Assembly: GCF_949987515.2 (NCBI RefSeq)
Contig: NC_082694.2
Span: 60,448,080-60,512,079 of the forward strand
Direction of reading: 5' to 3'
DNA: 64,000 nucleotides
DNA from: Delphinus delphis
Taxonomy: Eukaryota > Chordata > Mammalia > Artiodactyla > Delphinidae
The translations under genes and the position numbers were made by a program. Shown one piece after another: positions 1-12,289 of the stretch (its first letter is position 1; each line of letters begins with the position of its first letter). The notes under the pieces were generated by a model that worked only from the letters and a program-made list of their open reading frames with translations, was not told where the DNA came from and made no database searches.

Positions 1-2580
1 AGAGAAAGAAGAACAAACAAAACCCAAAGTTCACAGAACGAAAGAAATCATAAAGATCAGAGCAGAAATAAATGAAATAGAAACAAAGAAAACAATAGCA
101 AAGATCAATAAAACTAAAAGGTGGTTCTTTGAGAAGATAAACAAAATCGATAAACCATTAGCCAGACTCATCAAGAAAAAGAGGGAGAGGACTCAAATCG
201 ATAAGATTAGAAATGAAAAAGGAGAAGTTACAACAGACACGGCAGAAATACAAAGCATCCTAAGAGACTACTACAAGCAACTCTATGCCAATAAAATGGA
301 CAACCTGGAAGAAATGGACAAATTCTTAGAAAGGTATAACCTTCTGAGACTGAACCAGGAAGAAATAGAAAATATGAACAGACCAATCACAAGTAATGAA
401 ATTGAAACTGTGATTAAAAATCTTCCAACAAACAAAAGTCCAGGACCAGAGGGCTTCACAGGTGAATTCTAACAAACATTTAGAGAAGAGCTAACACCAT
501 CCTTCTCAAACTCTTCCAAAAAACTGCAGAAGAAGGAACACTCCCAAACTCATTCTATGAGGCCACCATCACCCTGATACCAAAACCAGACAAAGATACT
601 ACAAAAAAAGAAAATTACATACCAATAACACTGATGAATATAGATTCAAAAATCCTCAACAAAATACTAGCAAACAGAATCCAACAACACATTAAATGGA
701 TCACACACCATGATCACGTGGGATTTATCCCAGAGATGCAAGGATTCTTCAATATACACAAATCAATCAACCTGATAAACCATACTAACAAATTGAAGCA
801 TAAAAACTATATGATCACCTCAATAGATGCAGAAAAGGCTTTTGACAAAATTCAACACCCATTTATGATAAAAAAACTCTCCAGAAAATTGGCATAGAGG
901 GAACCTACCTCAACATAATAAAGGCCATATACTACAATCCCACAGCAAACATCATTCTCAATGGTGAAAAACTGAAAGCATTTCCTCTAAGATCAGGAAC
1001 AAGACAAGGATGTCCACTCTAACCACTACTATTCAACATAGTTTTGGAAGTCCTAGCCACGGCAATCAGAGAAGAAAAAGAAATAAAAGGAATACAAATT
1101 GGAAAAGAAGAAGTAAAACTGTCAGTGTTTGCAGATGACATGGTATTATACACAGAGAATCCTAAAGATGCCACCAGAAAACTACTAGAGCTAATCAATG
1201 AATTTGGTAAAGTTTCAGGATACAAAATTAATGCACAGAAATCTCTTGCAATCCTATACACTAATGATGAAAAATATGAAAGAGAAATTAAGGAAACACT
1301 CCCATTTACTATTGCAACAAAAAGAATAAAATACCTAGGAATAAACCTACGTAAGGGGACAAAAGACCTGTATGCAGAAAACTATAAGACACTGATGAAA
1401 GAAATTAAAGATGATACCAACAGATGGAGAGATATACCATGTTCTTGGGTTGAAGAATCAATATTGTGAAAATGACTACACTACCCAAAGCAATCTACAG
1501 ATTCAATGCAACCCCTATCAAATTACCAGTGGCATTTTTTACAGAACTAGAACAAAAAAATCTTAAAATGTGTATGGAGACACAGAAGACTCCGAATAGC
1601 CAAAGCAGTCTTGAGGGAAAAAAACGGAGCTGGAGGAATCAGACTCCCTGACTTCAGACTATACGACAAAGCTACAGTAATCAAGGCAATATGGTACTGG
1701 CACATAAACAGAAATATAGATCAATGGAACTGGATAGAAGGCCCAGAGATAAACCCACGCACCTATGGTCAACTAATCTATGATAAAGGAGGCAAGGATA
1801 TACAATGGAGAAAAGACAGCCTCCTCAATAAGTGGTGCTGGGAAAACTGGACAGCTACATGTAAAAGAATGAAATTAGAACACTCCCTAACACCATACAC
1901 AAAAATAAACTCAAAATGGATTAGAGACCTAAATGTAAGACCCGACGCTATAAAACTCTTAGAGGAAAACACAGGAAGAACACTCTTTGACATAAATCAC
2001 AGTAAGATCTTTTTTGACCCATCTGCTACAGTAATGGAAATAAAAACAAAAATAAACAAATGGAACCTATGGAAACTTAAAAGCTTTTGCACAGCAAAGG
2101 AAACCATAAACAAGACGAAAAGATAACCCTCAGAATGGGAGAAAATATTTGCAAACGAATCATCGGACAGAGGATTAATCTCCAAAATATATAAACAGCT
2201 CATGCAGCTCAATAGTAAAAAAAACAAACAACCCAATCCAAAAATGGGCAGAAGATCTAAATAGACATTTCTCCAAAGAAGACATACATTTGGCCAAGAA
2301 GCACATGAAAAGCTGCTGAACATCACTAATTATTAGAGAAATGCAAATCAAAACTACAATGAGGTATCACCTCACACCAGTCAGAATGGCCATCATCAAA
2401 AAATCTACAAACAATAAATGCTGGAGAGGGTGTGGAGAAAAGGGAACCCTCTTGCACTGTTGGTGGGAATGTAAATTGATACAGCCACTATGGAGAACAG
2501 CATGGAGGTTCCTTAAAAAACTAAAAATAGAACTACCATATGACCCAGCAATCCCACTACTGGGCATATACCTTAAGAAA
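1..2580 (+). pseudogene. L1 ORF2 fragment, inactivated, cut by the window start and lacking its 3' end
   Basis: This is the LINE-1 ORF2 protein gene, which in an active copy encodes endonuclease and reverse transcriptase. The window enters it in the linker between those domains. The RT core follows: the [11 protein letters not shown] block at 820-860 and the catalytic FADD motif at 1128-1139, then KYLGINL and the C-terminal region to about 2126 and beyond. It is dead. Stops lie at 470-472, 1020-1022 and 2124-2126, and the frame changes near 498, in an A-run near 870, near 1455 and in an A-run near 1615. Similarity to L1 stops near 2580, just after the conserved CCACTACTGGGCATATACC stretch, so the last few hundred bases of ORF2, the 3' UTR and the poly(A) are missing. 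I see these blocks in the translation; the family assignment rests on known L1 motifs. Low divergence suggests a fairly young lineage. Confidence 0.93.
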
Positions 2581-2654
2581 ACAGTGCTGGGCATCCTCAT
2601 TGAAGCTGGGCTGCCTGCTTCAAAGCCAAGCTCAGTTTTCTCATCACATAACTG

Positions 2655-3075
2655 GAATGACATACATATGGCCAATAAGTACATGAAAAGATATTCAACA
2701 TCATTCGTCATCAGGGAAATGCAAATCAAAACCACAAGTAGATATCACCTCATACCTGTTAGGATGGCTATTATCAAAAAGACAAGAGATAACAAATGCT
2801 GGCCAGAACATGGAGAAAAGGGAACCCTTGTACACTCTTGGTAGGAATGTAGACTTGTACAGCTACTATGGAAAACAGTATGGGGTTTCCTCAAGAAACT
2901 TAAAGTAGAACTACCACATGATTCAGCAATTCTATTTCTGGATATATATCCCAAGGGAAAAAAATAATTATCCCAAAGAGATATCTGTATTCCCATGTTC
3001 ATTGCAGCATTATTCCCAATAGCCAAGGTATGGAAACAAACTAAATGTTGTCAAATGAAAAATGGATGAAGAAAT

Positions 3076-3129
<54 letters not shown>

Positions 3130-3605
3130 CATATGATAGAATATTATTCAGCCTTAAATGAGACGGAAATCCTGCCATTTGTGACAACATGGATGAACCT
3201 GGAGGGCATTATAGGAAGTGAAATAAGCTAGACAGAGAAAGACAAATACTGTGTGGTGTTACCTGTATGCAGAATCTAAAATAAAAGTTGAACTCATCAA
3301 AACAGAGAGTAGAATGGTGGTTGCCAGGGGCTGGGTTTGGAGGAAATAGGGAGAGGTTGGTAAAGTGCACAAACTTTTAGTGACAAGATGCAATGTAAGG
3401 ATCTAGTGTATAACATGGTGACTATAGTTGATAATACTATATTGTATACTTAAAATTTGCTAAGATAAATATATGAGGTGATGGATGTGTTAAATCATTG
3501 GTGAGAATCCTTTCACAAGGTATATGTATATTAAATCATTGCATTGTACACTTTAAATATTTTAACGTTTTATTTGTCAGTTATACCTCAGTAAAGCTGA
3601 ATAAA
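2655..3605 (+). mobile_element. older L1 3' end (ORF2 C-terminus plus 3' UTR)
   Basis: A second L1 starts near 2655. It covers the same ORF2 C-terminal segment as the preceding element (the GAAATGCAAATCAAAAC block recurs at 2716), so the two are not one collinear copy. It continues through the GGAATATTATTCAGCC-like block at 3138 into a long 3' UTR ending near a TCAGTAAAGCTGAATAAA polyadenylation-type end at 3590-3605. It is more diverged than its neighbour. Bases 2581-2654 between the two elements are unassigned. Confidence 0.85.
3079..3123. repeat. (TA)n microsatellite inside L1
   Basis: About 22 uninterrupted TA units. They sit at the L1 position where consensus elements carry a short TATATATACA run just before GGAATATTACTCAGCC, so this is an expansion of a native L1 seed. 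Confidence 0.97.
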
Positions 3606-3790
3606 ATGAATCAAGAAGGATGTGGAGGGAGGGAGAAATTGCAAAGGGAGTGGAATGTTGTATATTTTGATGACAGTGTACGGTATCTTGACTGTGTTAG
3701 TGGTTTCACGAGTATATACATCTGTCAAGACTTATCAAATTGCATATTTTAAATAAGAACAGTATATGTATGTTTTACCTCAATCAACTT
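3606..3790 (+). mobile_element. possible old L1 (L1M-type) 3' UTR remnant
   Basis: The order of motifs (a one-sided 'cttgactgtgttagtggtt' stretch, an 'acatctgtcaagacttatcaaattg' like stretch, then a TTTACCTCAATCAA end) resembles the terminal UTR of old mammalian L1s. Family level is not resolved by eye. Confidence 0.45.
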
Positions 3791-3960
3791 GTTAATTCAA
3801 TTTCAAAAATTGAATGTGAAACAGAAAAATTAAAAAGTCAAAGAGTCACAAATTCTGATTCAAAAGAAATGCAATCTTGAGGCAGACCTATAGTATGAGA
3901 GAAGAGAAATATGTCAACTAGACAGTTTGGTGATGTCAAAGGGATAAGATGTTATCCCTC

Positions 3961-3963
<3 letters not shown>

Positions 3964-3994
<31 letters not shown>
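3964..3994. repeat. (CT)n microsatellite
   Basis: About 15 CT units in a pyrimidine-rich stretch. Confidence 0.95.
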
Positions 3995-3996
<2 letters not shown>

Positions 3997-5485
3997 CTCT
4001 CAGCCAGAATTATCATTTCCCATCATCTCAGGTTTCTCATTTCGTAATTTGCTCTTCACAGTCAAGGTAGAAAAAAGGAGCCAGAAGAGAATCTACCTCA
4101 ACTTCCTCTCCTTGTCTGTGGGCATTGATTTCCTATCCATTTGCTCCTGCTGTCTATGGCTGTTTCGGTTGCTGACTTTTACGTGGACATTTGACTTCCT
4201 ATTTTACACAGTTTCTACAACATCCCTTGGTAGATGTTTGCAAGGATTTTGCAAACCCAGTGTCTGGGTCCACTTCTCCCTGATTCTGATTCCATTATCA
4301 CCCTAACTATATTTTCTCCATCCCAGTGTTCACATGTTCTTTGCTTTCTTAGCACCTTCTAATGCTGCAGTCTATGATGCAAGATGACAGGAACTTTCAG
4401 GATAGTTAGCACATGGGTCAACAATTCTCAGATTACAAAATAAATTTTAAAACCTGAGTAATTGCTTCAAGCATCTGTTAAAATTTCAAGGTTACATAGG
4501 AAAATAAGACTTTATTTCAAACATAAACTTTACAGCTTGAAAATAAAAACAGCTAAGCTATTTCCCAGAACAGGAAAGACTGTTTTTCAAAAGTTGAAAA
4601 GCCTACCAAAATTTCAAAGGACAGTGATAATGCACTTCCAGCATCAATGCCCTCAGTCCAGAGACAAGATTGCCCACCAGAGCAGTTTATCACTACTTTG
4701 CAATTATCAGAACCAACAAATTTCCCTCTTCTTTTATTGCCCCTGCTCTTTCCTATTGTTATTTTATTCTCTTGGGTTTTCTCTGCTATAGTTTCAAATT
4801 ATCATATATCTCTTCCCAACTTCCTCCATTTTAACTGCTTATGACATAGAATTTACATCTAAATCATCTGTTTTATCTGGAATATAATTTTTTAATCCTG
4901 TCTTAGCTTTAAGATTATATATTGCAATTGAATCACAATATTTCCCTTCTAAGTATCTAACAAAATCAGACAGAAAAAAAAATTAAAGCTAGAGGAAAAA
5001 TTATTAACAGCCACAAAGCAAGGAAAAAGGTTAGGTTAATGTTATAAACTTCAAAAACCGGCAAATGAGGAAAGACACAAATGATTGTGAAATGAAACAG
5101 AGAGGTAGCACAGTTTTCCTTTCACCCCTGCCCAAACCCCCAGAAATTATACTGCCAAGTTGATCAAATCAAACCTGGAAAGAAACCAACCCAGTCACTA
5201 TCTTTTCCCTTTTCAAACTGAGTAATGGGGGTCGGGGGTCGGGTGGGGACAGAAAGACTGTTGGGGGAAAAGGGAGTAACACAGGGACTGGCTGTACCAA
5301 AAAAAAAAAAAACTCCACAGTTATACAGTCCAGGGGTCAAGGTGACATTCCCACAGGAAAGGAGTATGTCCATTAAGCAGATCCTGACAAAGAACTATTA
5401 ACAAAATCTCAAAATAACGAACAAGGCCTAGATTATCTAACAAAGACTGAAAATATCCAAGCTGGACTCTCTCCTTCTGTTGTCA
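3995..5485. other. unassigned intergenic sequence
   Basis: No repeat family, exon or RNA gene is recognisable. The longest open frames (up to 131 codons) have no initiation context, family motif or neighbouring splice signals that I can support. The stretch is AT-rich and contains one G-rich island near 5.23 kb, listed separately. Confidence 0.6.
5227..5248 (+). other. G-quadruplex-type motif
   Basis: Four G-runs of 5, 5, 3 and 4 are separated by loops of TC, TC and T, which fits a very short-loop G-quadruplex pattern. A further GGGGG...GGG stretch follows at about 5262. The surroundings are AT-rich and no promoter or gene start is visible nearby. Confidence 0.7.
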
Positions 5486-5489
5486 TTCT

Positions 5490-6715
5490 CTTGGGCTACA
5501 GAAAAGAGTGTAGAACACAAGGATACAGCCATCAACGTATAGCTCGGAAAAGCAAATTGGTTTTATATAATGTGAAAAAAAAAGCAAGAAGTAAACCTCA
5601 TTTCATCAGAGCAGACAAAATGCCTGAATGGAACCACCTGAACATGAGCAAGATAAAAAGAAATGGCATGGAAATTAAATAAATACGGTAAGGAAGGAAG
5701 AAAGCAAAGGAAAGACAAAGGACTAAATAATAAGAAAACATGAAGGACCAGGAGAAAAATTGCTTTACCCTATGGACTAACTTAAGTACATGGTCTGGAC
5801 AAAACATAGATTCAAAGGCCTGATAACAACAATGAACCAAAATGGAAAAAGTGACTGAAGACTTAAGGAAACAGAGGCCCCAAACAACAGGATTAAGGAA
5901 TTAATAAATAATTTAGAAACAATAAGAAACACAGTAGTTATTGCTATCAATCAAATTACTAGCATAGAAGAAAGATAAGCCAATCCTGATGAATAAAGTT
6001 AAAGAATAGAAATTGGAACATTTAGAGATGAACTAATAGATAGGTAAGGAAACAAATATGATCCAACATGAGGATAATCAGTGTCCTTGAGGTACCAAAC
6101 CCAACAAACAAACAGAAAATGAAGCAAAACATATGATGCAAGAGAATTTCCCTGAAACTAAGGGGGGAAAATAACCTGAATCTGTAGCTTAAAAGGGTCC
6201 TTTCTTTTACAGAAAAGTTTGATACAGAATCCTCTACACTGAGCATAGCCCAGTTATATCATTAAAATAAAGGATAAAGAAATAAGCCTTTAAGAGAACA
6301 GCCTGAAAAGTAAATCATGTACATTGGGGAAAAAGCAGACAATGAAATAAAGTTCCAATGTGAAAAAGAAGGTGTGATCCAAGCACATAGTACCCAGCCA
6401 AGATGCTGTTCGACTACAAGGGTGATGGGTACCTCAAACATGACAGAATTCAGGAGATACAAAGCTCATAAGCACTTCTCAGGGGGGGAAATATTAAAAT
6501 ATGAATCAAAATAAAGAGCATAGAAATAAAAACATCCAGATTTTAAGACTCTGATAAGCATTAAATCCATTTAAATATTGAGATAAATACTGAACTATAT
6601 GAACTAAGAGAATTATCATTACAGAAAAAGAATGTAAATGTTCGATTTCCAGACAATGTAAAAATACTAACAAAATTTGGGAAGCAATGGGAGAAAGTCT
6701 GAGAATGCTATCAAA
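5490..6715 (+). mobile_element. HAL1-like old LINE remnant (ORF1-related)
   Basis: A-rich sequence that keeps degraded L1/HAL1 ORF1-like blocks. One spans 6050-6150 (drug-order 'gatccaacatgaggataatc', then 'gtgtccttgaggtacc', then 'gagaatttccctgaaacta'). Others lie around 6300-6520. No frame remains open for more than about 66 codons. HAL1 is an ancient L1 relative with only the ORF1-type protein. The call rests on motif order alone; an old L1 ORF1 fragment is the main alternative. Confidence 0.55.
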
Positions 6716-6772
6716 GATGACATGTGTAACTTTAAAATTGTTCTAATTATTGGGTTTTTTTATTTCCTTTTT

Positions 6773-7994
6773 AAAAAAATTTTTATTGGAGTATAGTTGA
6801 TTTACAATGTGTTAGTTTCAGGTGTACAGCAAAGTGAATCAGTTATATGTATACATATATCCACTCTTTTTTAGATTCTTTTCCCATAGATACCATTATG
6901 GAGTACTGAGTAAAGTTCCCTGTGCTATACAGTAGGTCCTTATTAGTATACTGGTGTGTATACGTCAATTCCAATCTCCCAATTTATCCCTCCCCCATGC
7001 CTTCCCCCCGGTAACTATAAGTTTGTTTTCTACGTCTGTGACTCTATTTCTGTTTTGTAAATAAGTTTATTTGTACTATTTTTTTAGATTCTACGATATC
7101 ATATATTTGTCTTTCTCTGTCTGACTTACTTCACTCAGTATGACAATCTCTAGGTCCATCCATGCTGCTGCAAATGGCATTATTTCATTCTTTTTAATGG
7201 CTGAGTAATATTCTGTTGTATATATGTACCACATCTTCTTTATCCATTCCTCTGTTGACAGACATTTAGGTGGCTTCCATGTCCTGGCCATTGTAAATAG
7301 TGCTGCAATGAACATTAGGGTGCATGTATCTTTTTTTTAAATTAACTAATTAATTTATTTATTATTTATGGCTGCGTTGGGTCCTTGTTGCTGCACGCGG
7401 GCTTTCTCTAGTTGCAGTGAGTGGGGGTTACTCTTCATCGCAGTGCGCAGGCTTCTCATTGCGGTGGCTTCTCGTTGCGGAGCACAGGCTCTAGGCACAC
7501 GGGCTTCAGTAGTTGTGGCACACAGGCTCAGTAGTTGTGGCTTGCGGGCTCTAGAGTGAAGGCTCAGTAGTTGTGGAGCACAGGCTTAGTTGCTCCACAG
7601 CATGTGGGATCTTCCCAGACCAGGGATCAAACCCGTGTCCCCTGCATTGGCAGGCGGATTCTTAACCACTGCGCCACCAGGGGAGCCCCTGCATGTATCT
7701 TTTTGAATTATGGTTTTCTCCAGATATATGCCCAGGAGTGGGATTGCTGGATCATATGATAGCTCTATTTATAGTTTTAAGGAACCTCCATACAGTTCTC
7801 CATAGTGGCTGTTATCAATTTACATTCCCACCAATGGTGTAGGAGGGTTCCCTTTCTCCACACCCTCTCCAGAATTTATTATTTGTAGATTTTTTGATGG
7901 TGGCCATTCTGACCAGTGTGAGGTGATACCTCATTGTAGTTCTGATTTGCATTTCTCTAATAATTAGTGATGTTGAGCATCTTTTCATGTGTTA
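6773..7994 (-). mobile_element. 5'-truncated L1, antisense, interrupted by a SINE
   Basis: Read on the minus strand this is an L1 3' end. It runs from the ORF2 C-terminus (the GAAATGCAAATCAGAAC-type block at about 7950) through the 3' UTR to an A-rich tail at 6773-6785. An 11-base direct repeat, ATTTCCTTTTT, flanks it at 6762-6772 and 7995-8005 and is the likely target-site duplication. The element is split by the CHR SINE at 7335-7689, which therefore arrived later. The window 7091-7315 retains a short antisense piece of ORF2. Confidence 0.88.
7335..7689 (-). mobile_element. CHR SINE, long form, nested in L1
   Basis: tRNA-derived SINE on the minus strand. Its tRNA-like head lies at 7600-7689 and carries Pol III box B-like GGTTTGATCCC and box A-like TGGCGCAGTGG. 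The longer CHR tail of 'CAACTACTGAGCC' repeats follows, then an AAATAAAT tail. A perfect target-site duplication TGCATGTATCTTTT flanks it at 7321-7334 and 7690-7703 and lies inside L1 sequence, proving the nesting order. Confidence 0.95.
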
Positions 7995-8007
7995 ATTTCC
8001 TTTTTTT

Positions 8008-8450
8008 CTGAGAGGAGACTTGTAGGAAATAATGTATCTTGTCTATAGAAACATTTATTTGAAGTTCAACAATTCCTTCAGCTTTTCTTCTATTAAATTC
8101 AAGTAAACTTACACTTTTTTCATTAAAGTGTCTTCTATAATAAGATTTCATCTTAATAAAAATTTTTAATTGCTCTGTCTATATATATGCATAAAAAGAT
8201 AGACTCTAAAATGATGTTTATCTAATGTTAATAATGGTTTGGGGGTGTGGTAGCATTTGAGGTTATTTCATCTTCATTTTTATATTTTCTCTATTTTTGA
8301 ATTCTTTATAATGAGCCCCCTTTTTTTTTACAAAAATAACTATTTTTTAAAGCATAAGAATATACCAAGATGATAAATATTTAACACTGGGAAGTGAAAA
8401 TATGAATAATTGCTATTTTTGTACATTTTAATATTTTAAATTAAAAAATA
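8008..8450. other. AT-rich sequence, possible old L1-type 3' UTR at 8160-8330
   Basis: The order 'aatggtttgggggtgtggt', 'ttcattttttatattttct' and 'ttgaattctttataatgagc' resembles the 3' UTR of an ancient LINE. It could be the far end of the HAL1-like element split by the younger L1 insertion. Not certain. Confidence 0.35.
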
Positions 8451-9835
8451 CATTGACAAACCACTTTCTAGTTTTCTTTTTTATTATTATTATTATTTTT
8501 AAGTTTGAGGTTTTATTTGATATTTCCCCTACAATTTTATGGTTCTTGATAGAAAAACTGTTGCCCATCCCTGGTTTAGGAGGAAAAAGAAGCAACATCT
8601 ACAAATTGCTGATTAATAATCAGCCAAGTACACACTGCTTTGCTTATGTTAACAGAAAGAAAAAATGAGCCCTGGAAAGCTGATGTCTGGAAGAGCATTT
8701 TATTATAAACTACATTGTAATTGGGCACATAAACAGAAGGAAATTCTTCTAGTGAACAGGTACACTATGTAATAAGCATCTCCCAGATACTGTGACCCAA
8801 TATAGGTCAATGGAATTCTACACCATAAATCCAGTCCCTTCCCCTAAAAGGAAAATGTTTACAGGCACCAAAAATTTGCCACATCTGTGTAAAGAGAAAT
8901 ACCAATCACAGATGAAGTTGAAGCATATGTTTCTAGTTGATATAACTTAAACTGCTCTTTCAAAGCATTGTAAAAAATGGGGGGCGGGGGCGCGGCGGGG
9001 AGGCTGATACAATTATCCAAGGCGGGTTAAGCTGATCCTCAGAATCTAGTAAAAACTCTCAATTTAAAGAGTTAAAAAAAATACTTGGTAGCAGCCACTG
9101 GCTCATGTAAGACTATGCAATTTCCAAAACCGACTCAGTGTTGTATCTCCAGTTTATAGATTCAAATTGTGAATTTACACACACAGTGTGTGTTATAAAC
9201 TTGGTCAAACTGAAAGCACACATATGTACTTTATATCATCACCCTCTAACCCTCAGTATTTGCTTTTCCATCATCCTGTAATATTGTGTTTGTTGGGGTT
9301 TTTTATTTTGTCAGAGCAATTTTAGAAGGCAGAGAGGGGAGGAGTTGGTGGTTTAGTGGTTAGACCAGTCTACAACATTGTCAAAAAAATTGTTTTCGCA
9401 CAAAGCATGTTTTGGTGCCAAATGGAGCAACCAAGATGTCAGAAGTATTTCACAATGTCGAAGCTTCTCCTCATGAATCTTTGGACCCTACAACTTGTTT
9501 ATTACATCCTCAGAGGAGCTCAGGAATGCAGCTCGGAGTCCAGGCAGTCACTGGATTCTTCTCTGGAGGGTGGTACATCACGTTCCTCTGCGTAACAGAG
9601 TGTTTTAAGTTTTCTCTTTCACGTACAACCACAGCTATACCACACAGACAGGGGAGACAGAACAGGGGAGACTCTGATGCCAAACAACTACTGAGATTCT
9701 GCAGGAAGAAATTTAACTACCACAAAAATGTCCTCACAGAGCCAGGCTGACTCCTGAGGTATTCTCCTTTCATCTTCCTGGGCTCCCAGCTTCCTAAACT
9801 GGATTTCTAGCTTGCCTGTCTTTTCATCAGATGAC
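8451..9835. other. unassigned intergenic sequence
   Basis: No recognised repeat or gene. It contains a (TTA)n run near 8483, a CpG-containing G-rich island (separate entry) and a short ACACACA-G-TGTGTGT palindrome at about 9178-9193. Confidence 0.55.
8979..9003 (+). other. G-rich, CpG-containing island with G-quadruplex potential
   Basis: Runs of six, five, two and four G separated by C, CGC and C, in otherwise AT-rich DNA. No transcription unit is visible around it. Confidence 0.6.
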
Positions 9836-9948
9836 CACTGTACTTCTTGGTCACTTTTTCCAACTCTCCTCTCTCCCTCCCTGTTTCTCCATCCCTCTGT
9901 CTCTCTGTCTCTCCCTCTCTCCTTTCTCTCTCCCTTCACTTCTAGCCA
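9836..9948. repeat. pyrimidine-rich CT low-complexity tract
   Basis: More than 100 bases of mostly C and T with CTCTCT and CCCTCC blocks. The minus-strand open frame through it (9688-9987) encodes low-complexity Arg/Glu/Gly and is not a gene. Confidence 0.85.
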
Positions 9949-10488
9949 TGTAACTGAATCTAATTTTAATGCCCCTTGGCCCCTCATTTTTCTTTTGTTT
10001 TATTTCTTTTTTTTAATTTTAATTTTGTTTTATTTCCATTTGTTGAGCCCCTCATTTTTAAAGTGGGAACTGCTTTGGCTTTTAGTTCCTTTCCATTAAT
10101 TTCTTTTAAAAAATGCAATAAAAAGGAAGCTCCACACAGAAAATAAAAAAAATTATACACATCTGAACAAATTTCAGACTCATATTAATCTGAGAAAACC
10201 AGAAGGAACACTTCCTTTAGCAAGTAACCCAAGTAATGAGATAGTTTATAGGGGAACCCAGTAATTTTATTCTTAAATCCCCTGCATTATACAGGCTCAA
10301 ATATGAAATATCTTTGTGGAAACCTCCACATAGATACTCATATGGTTGTTTGGAGATAAATAAGAAACAACTCTTTCCCTCTAGATCTGTGATGAAATAT
10401 CAAATGTCTCTAAGGCTGAGACATCAAAGCAGAACCCAAGCCCAAAGCAGGGGTTGGGCAGTGAGGGGACAGAAGAAGTTTTACGTTT

Positions 10489-10818
10489 AGAGGTGGGCAA
10501 ACTTTTTCTATTAAAGGCTGGAGGGTAAATATTTTAGGTTTTGTGGGCCAGTAGGTCTCTGTCATAGCTACTTGATTCTGCCATTGTAGCATAAACATGG
10601 CCATAGTACATAGCAAATGAGCATAGCTGAGTCTCAATAAAACTGCTCACGGATTCTGAAATTTGCATCTCATACAATTTCCACGTGTCATGACATATTC
10701 TTCTTCATTTGATTTTATCTAACCAATTAACAATTTTAAAATCATTCTTAATTTGGGGGTAATACAAAAACAGGAGATGGTCTGGATTTGGTCTGTGAGT
10801 CACAGTTTGCCAACCCCG
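10489..10818 (+). mobile_element. hAT-Charlie-type MITE
   Basis: A non-autonomous DNA transposon relic. It begins with GGGCAAACTTTTTCT, continues 'aatattttaggttttgtggg', keeps an internal 'caataaaactgctcacggat' and 'acaaaaacaggagatgg' region, and ends with TCACAGTTTGCCAACCCC. The two ends are imperfect inverted repeats (GGCAAACT / AGTTTGCC), as expected for a hAT element. It resembles MER58-class Charlie elements but the exact family is not settled by eye. No transposase frame. Confidence 0.8.
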
Positions 10819-11009
10819 GATAAGAGGAAACTGCATACCAGAAAGAAGTCTTCCCTCCCATCTTATGCAGGGATAGTGATTCCTGTTAGCAAAGTGCATT
10901 CTTGTACCCTGTCTCTGGCAATCCTCATCGCAATCCAGGAGATACATATTATTATTTTCACATAATGGATGAGTAAGCTGAGGGTCAGAGAAGATGAAAA
11001 GAATCACTA

Positions 11010-11590
11010 ATTCATTTAACAAATATTTGAGTCCATAACCAGGTGCTGGGCTTGTGTTAGGCCCTAGGGATATGGCAATGACTAAGGCATAGTTTCTAAT
11101 TGCTTAGAGACTAGTAGGACAGACCAGTACAATACAAGTAATTACAACACAGTGTATAGGCTAAAGAGACACATACAGAAAGCATTTAATTACATTTGGG
11201 GCCCAAGGAAAGCATTCTGGAAGAAATGACATCCAGTTCAGATGAGAAAGGCATAGATAGGCAAAAAAGAAGAGGGAAAACTGTACAGGTTATAAGGAGG
11301 GGCATGAGCAGAGATGTGGAGGTGAGACAGCACAGCTCATAAAAGAACTGCAAGTTAGTAAATTTGCATCACAGAGCATATGGAGAGTATACGCTGGGGG
11401 TGGGTGGGACAAGAGCAGAAGAAACGCTGCTCAGAAAGGATGAGCAGGGACCACTTCATATCATGTTACAGAAGGTGGGCTTTATTCTTGGAACAACGTG
11501 GAGCCAACAAACAGGTGGAAGCAAAGAAGTGATATGGATCAAATTCACTTTTGAGAAAGAACGCCTGGCTACAGACTGGAAAATGGATTG
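11010..11590 (-). mobile_element. L2 LINE 3' region, antisense
   Basis: The stretch starts with the reverse complement of the L2 3' end ('ttcatttaacaaatatttgag', 'ccaggtgctgggcttgtgttagg', 'gggatatggcaatgac'). It then follows the usual order of an antisense L2 3' region out to a 'gatatggatcaaattcacttttgagaaa' like block at about 11530. It is heavily diverged. The open frame 11364-11681 is a chance frame through it. Confidence 0.6.
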
Positions 11591-11599
11591 CAAGAAGCA

Positions 11600-12285
11600 A
11601 GTCAAACCTTCTTATTTCACAGTAAAAAATATTGACTCCCTCATAAATAATCTGACTTGCTCAGGTTCACTGAGCTGGTGAGTCACAAAACCAGTCCGCC
11701 AATGCCATGGCCAATGCCCTCTGTCTACTCGGTCACACTGACTTTACCACACACTCAGGGGTGGACAGCACATGTCAAAGTCACAAACACAGCGACGTGC
11801 TCATTTTGGTGGAGAATGGTATTTAGAAACCAAGATCTAGCCATGGGTTCCATTCATTACTACAGGGATGTCATTGCTTCTAGAGAATTTCAGTTGACAA
11901 AGCTAGAAAAATAACCACACCACCACCCTCCCTTTGCATCAAGCTAATATTACATGAACAATGATCTACTGACTTCTGGTTAAGTTGTGAAAATGCCAAA
12001 TTCTCTGCTAAAGGAGATAAGAAAAAAGGAGGGTTGAAGTGAGACAGTAAAGTTACTGGTGATGCCAGTTAAAATTTGTAAACTGGGTAGAACTGTAATG
12101 GGTTTAATGATTTATAGCAGAGGGCTTTAGAAAAAAGGGTAAAGCATGTCATCCTATAAAGAGAGATGAGAAGTAGATTCTAGCAGATGATTATAATAAT
12201 AGATAGAAGCTGCAATTCTGTTCTTTTTAAAGCTCAGCACACAACTGTCAAGGAAGTAAGTTTTTTATGAAACGCTTAATGATCA
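11600..12285. other. unassigned intergenic sequence
   Basis: Nothing recognised; short frames only. Confidence 0.5.
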
Positions 12286-12289
12286 CTTA

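Noticed and set aside
9688..9987. 99-codon minus-strand frame
   Set aside because: It runs through a CT low-complexity tract; the peptide is Arg/Glu/Gly repeats.
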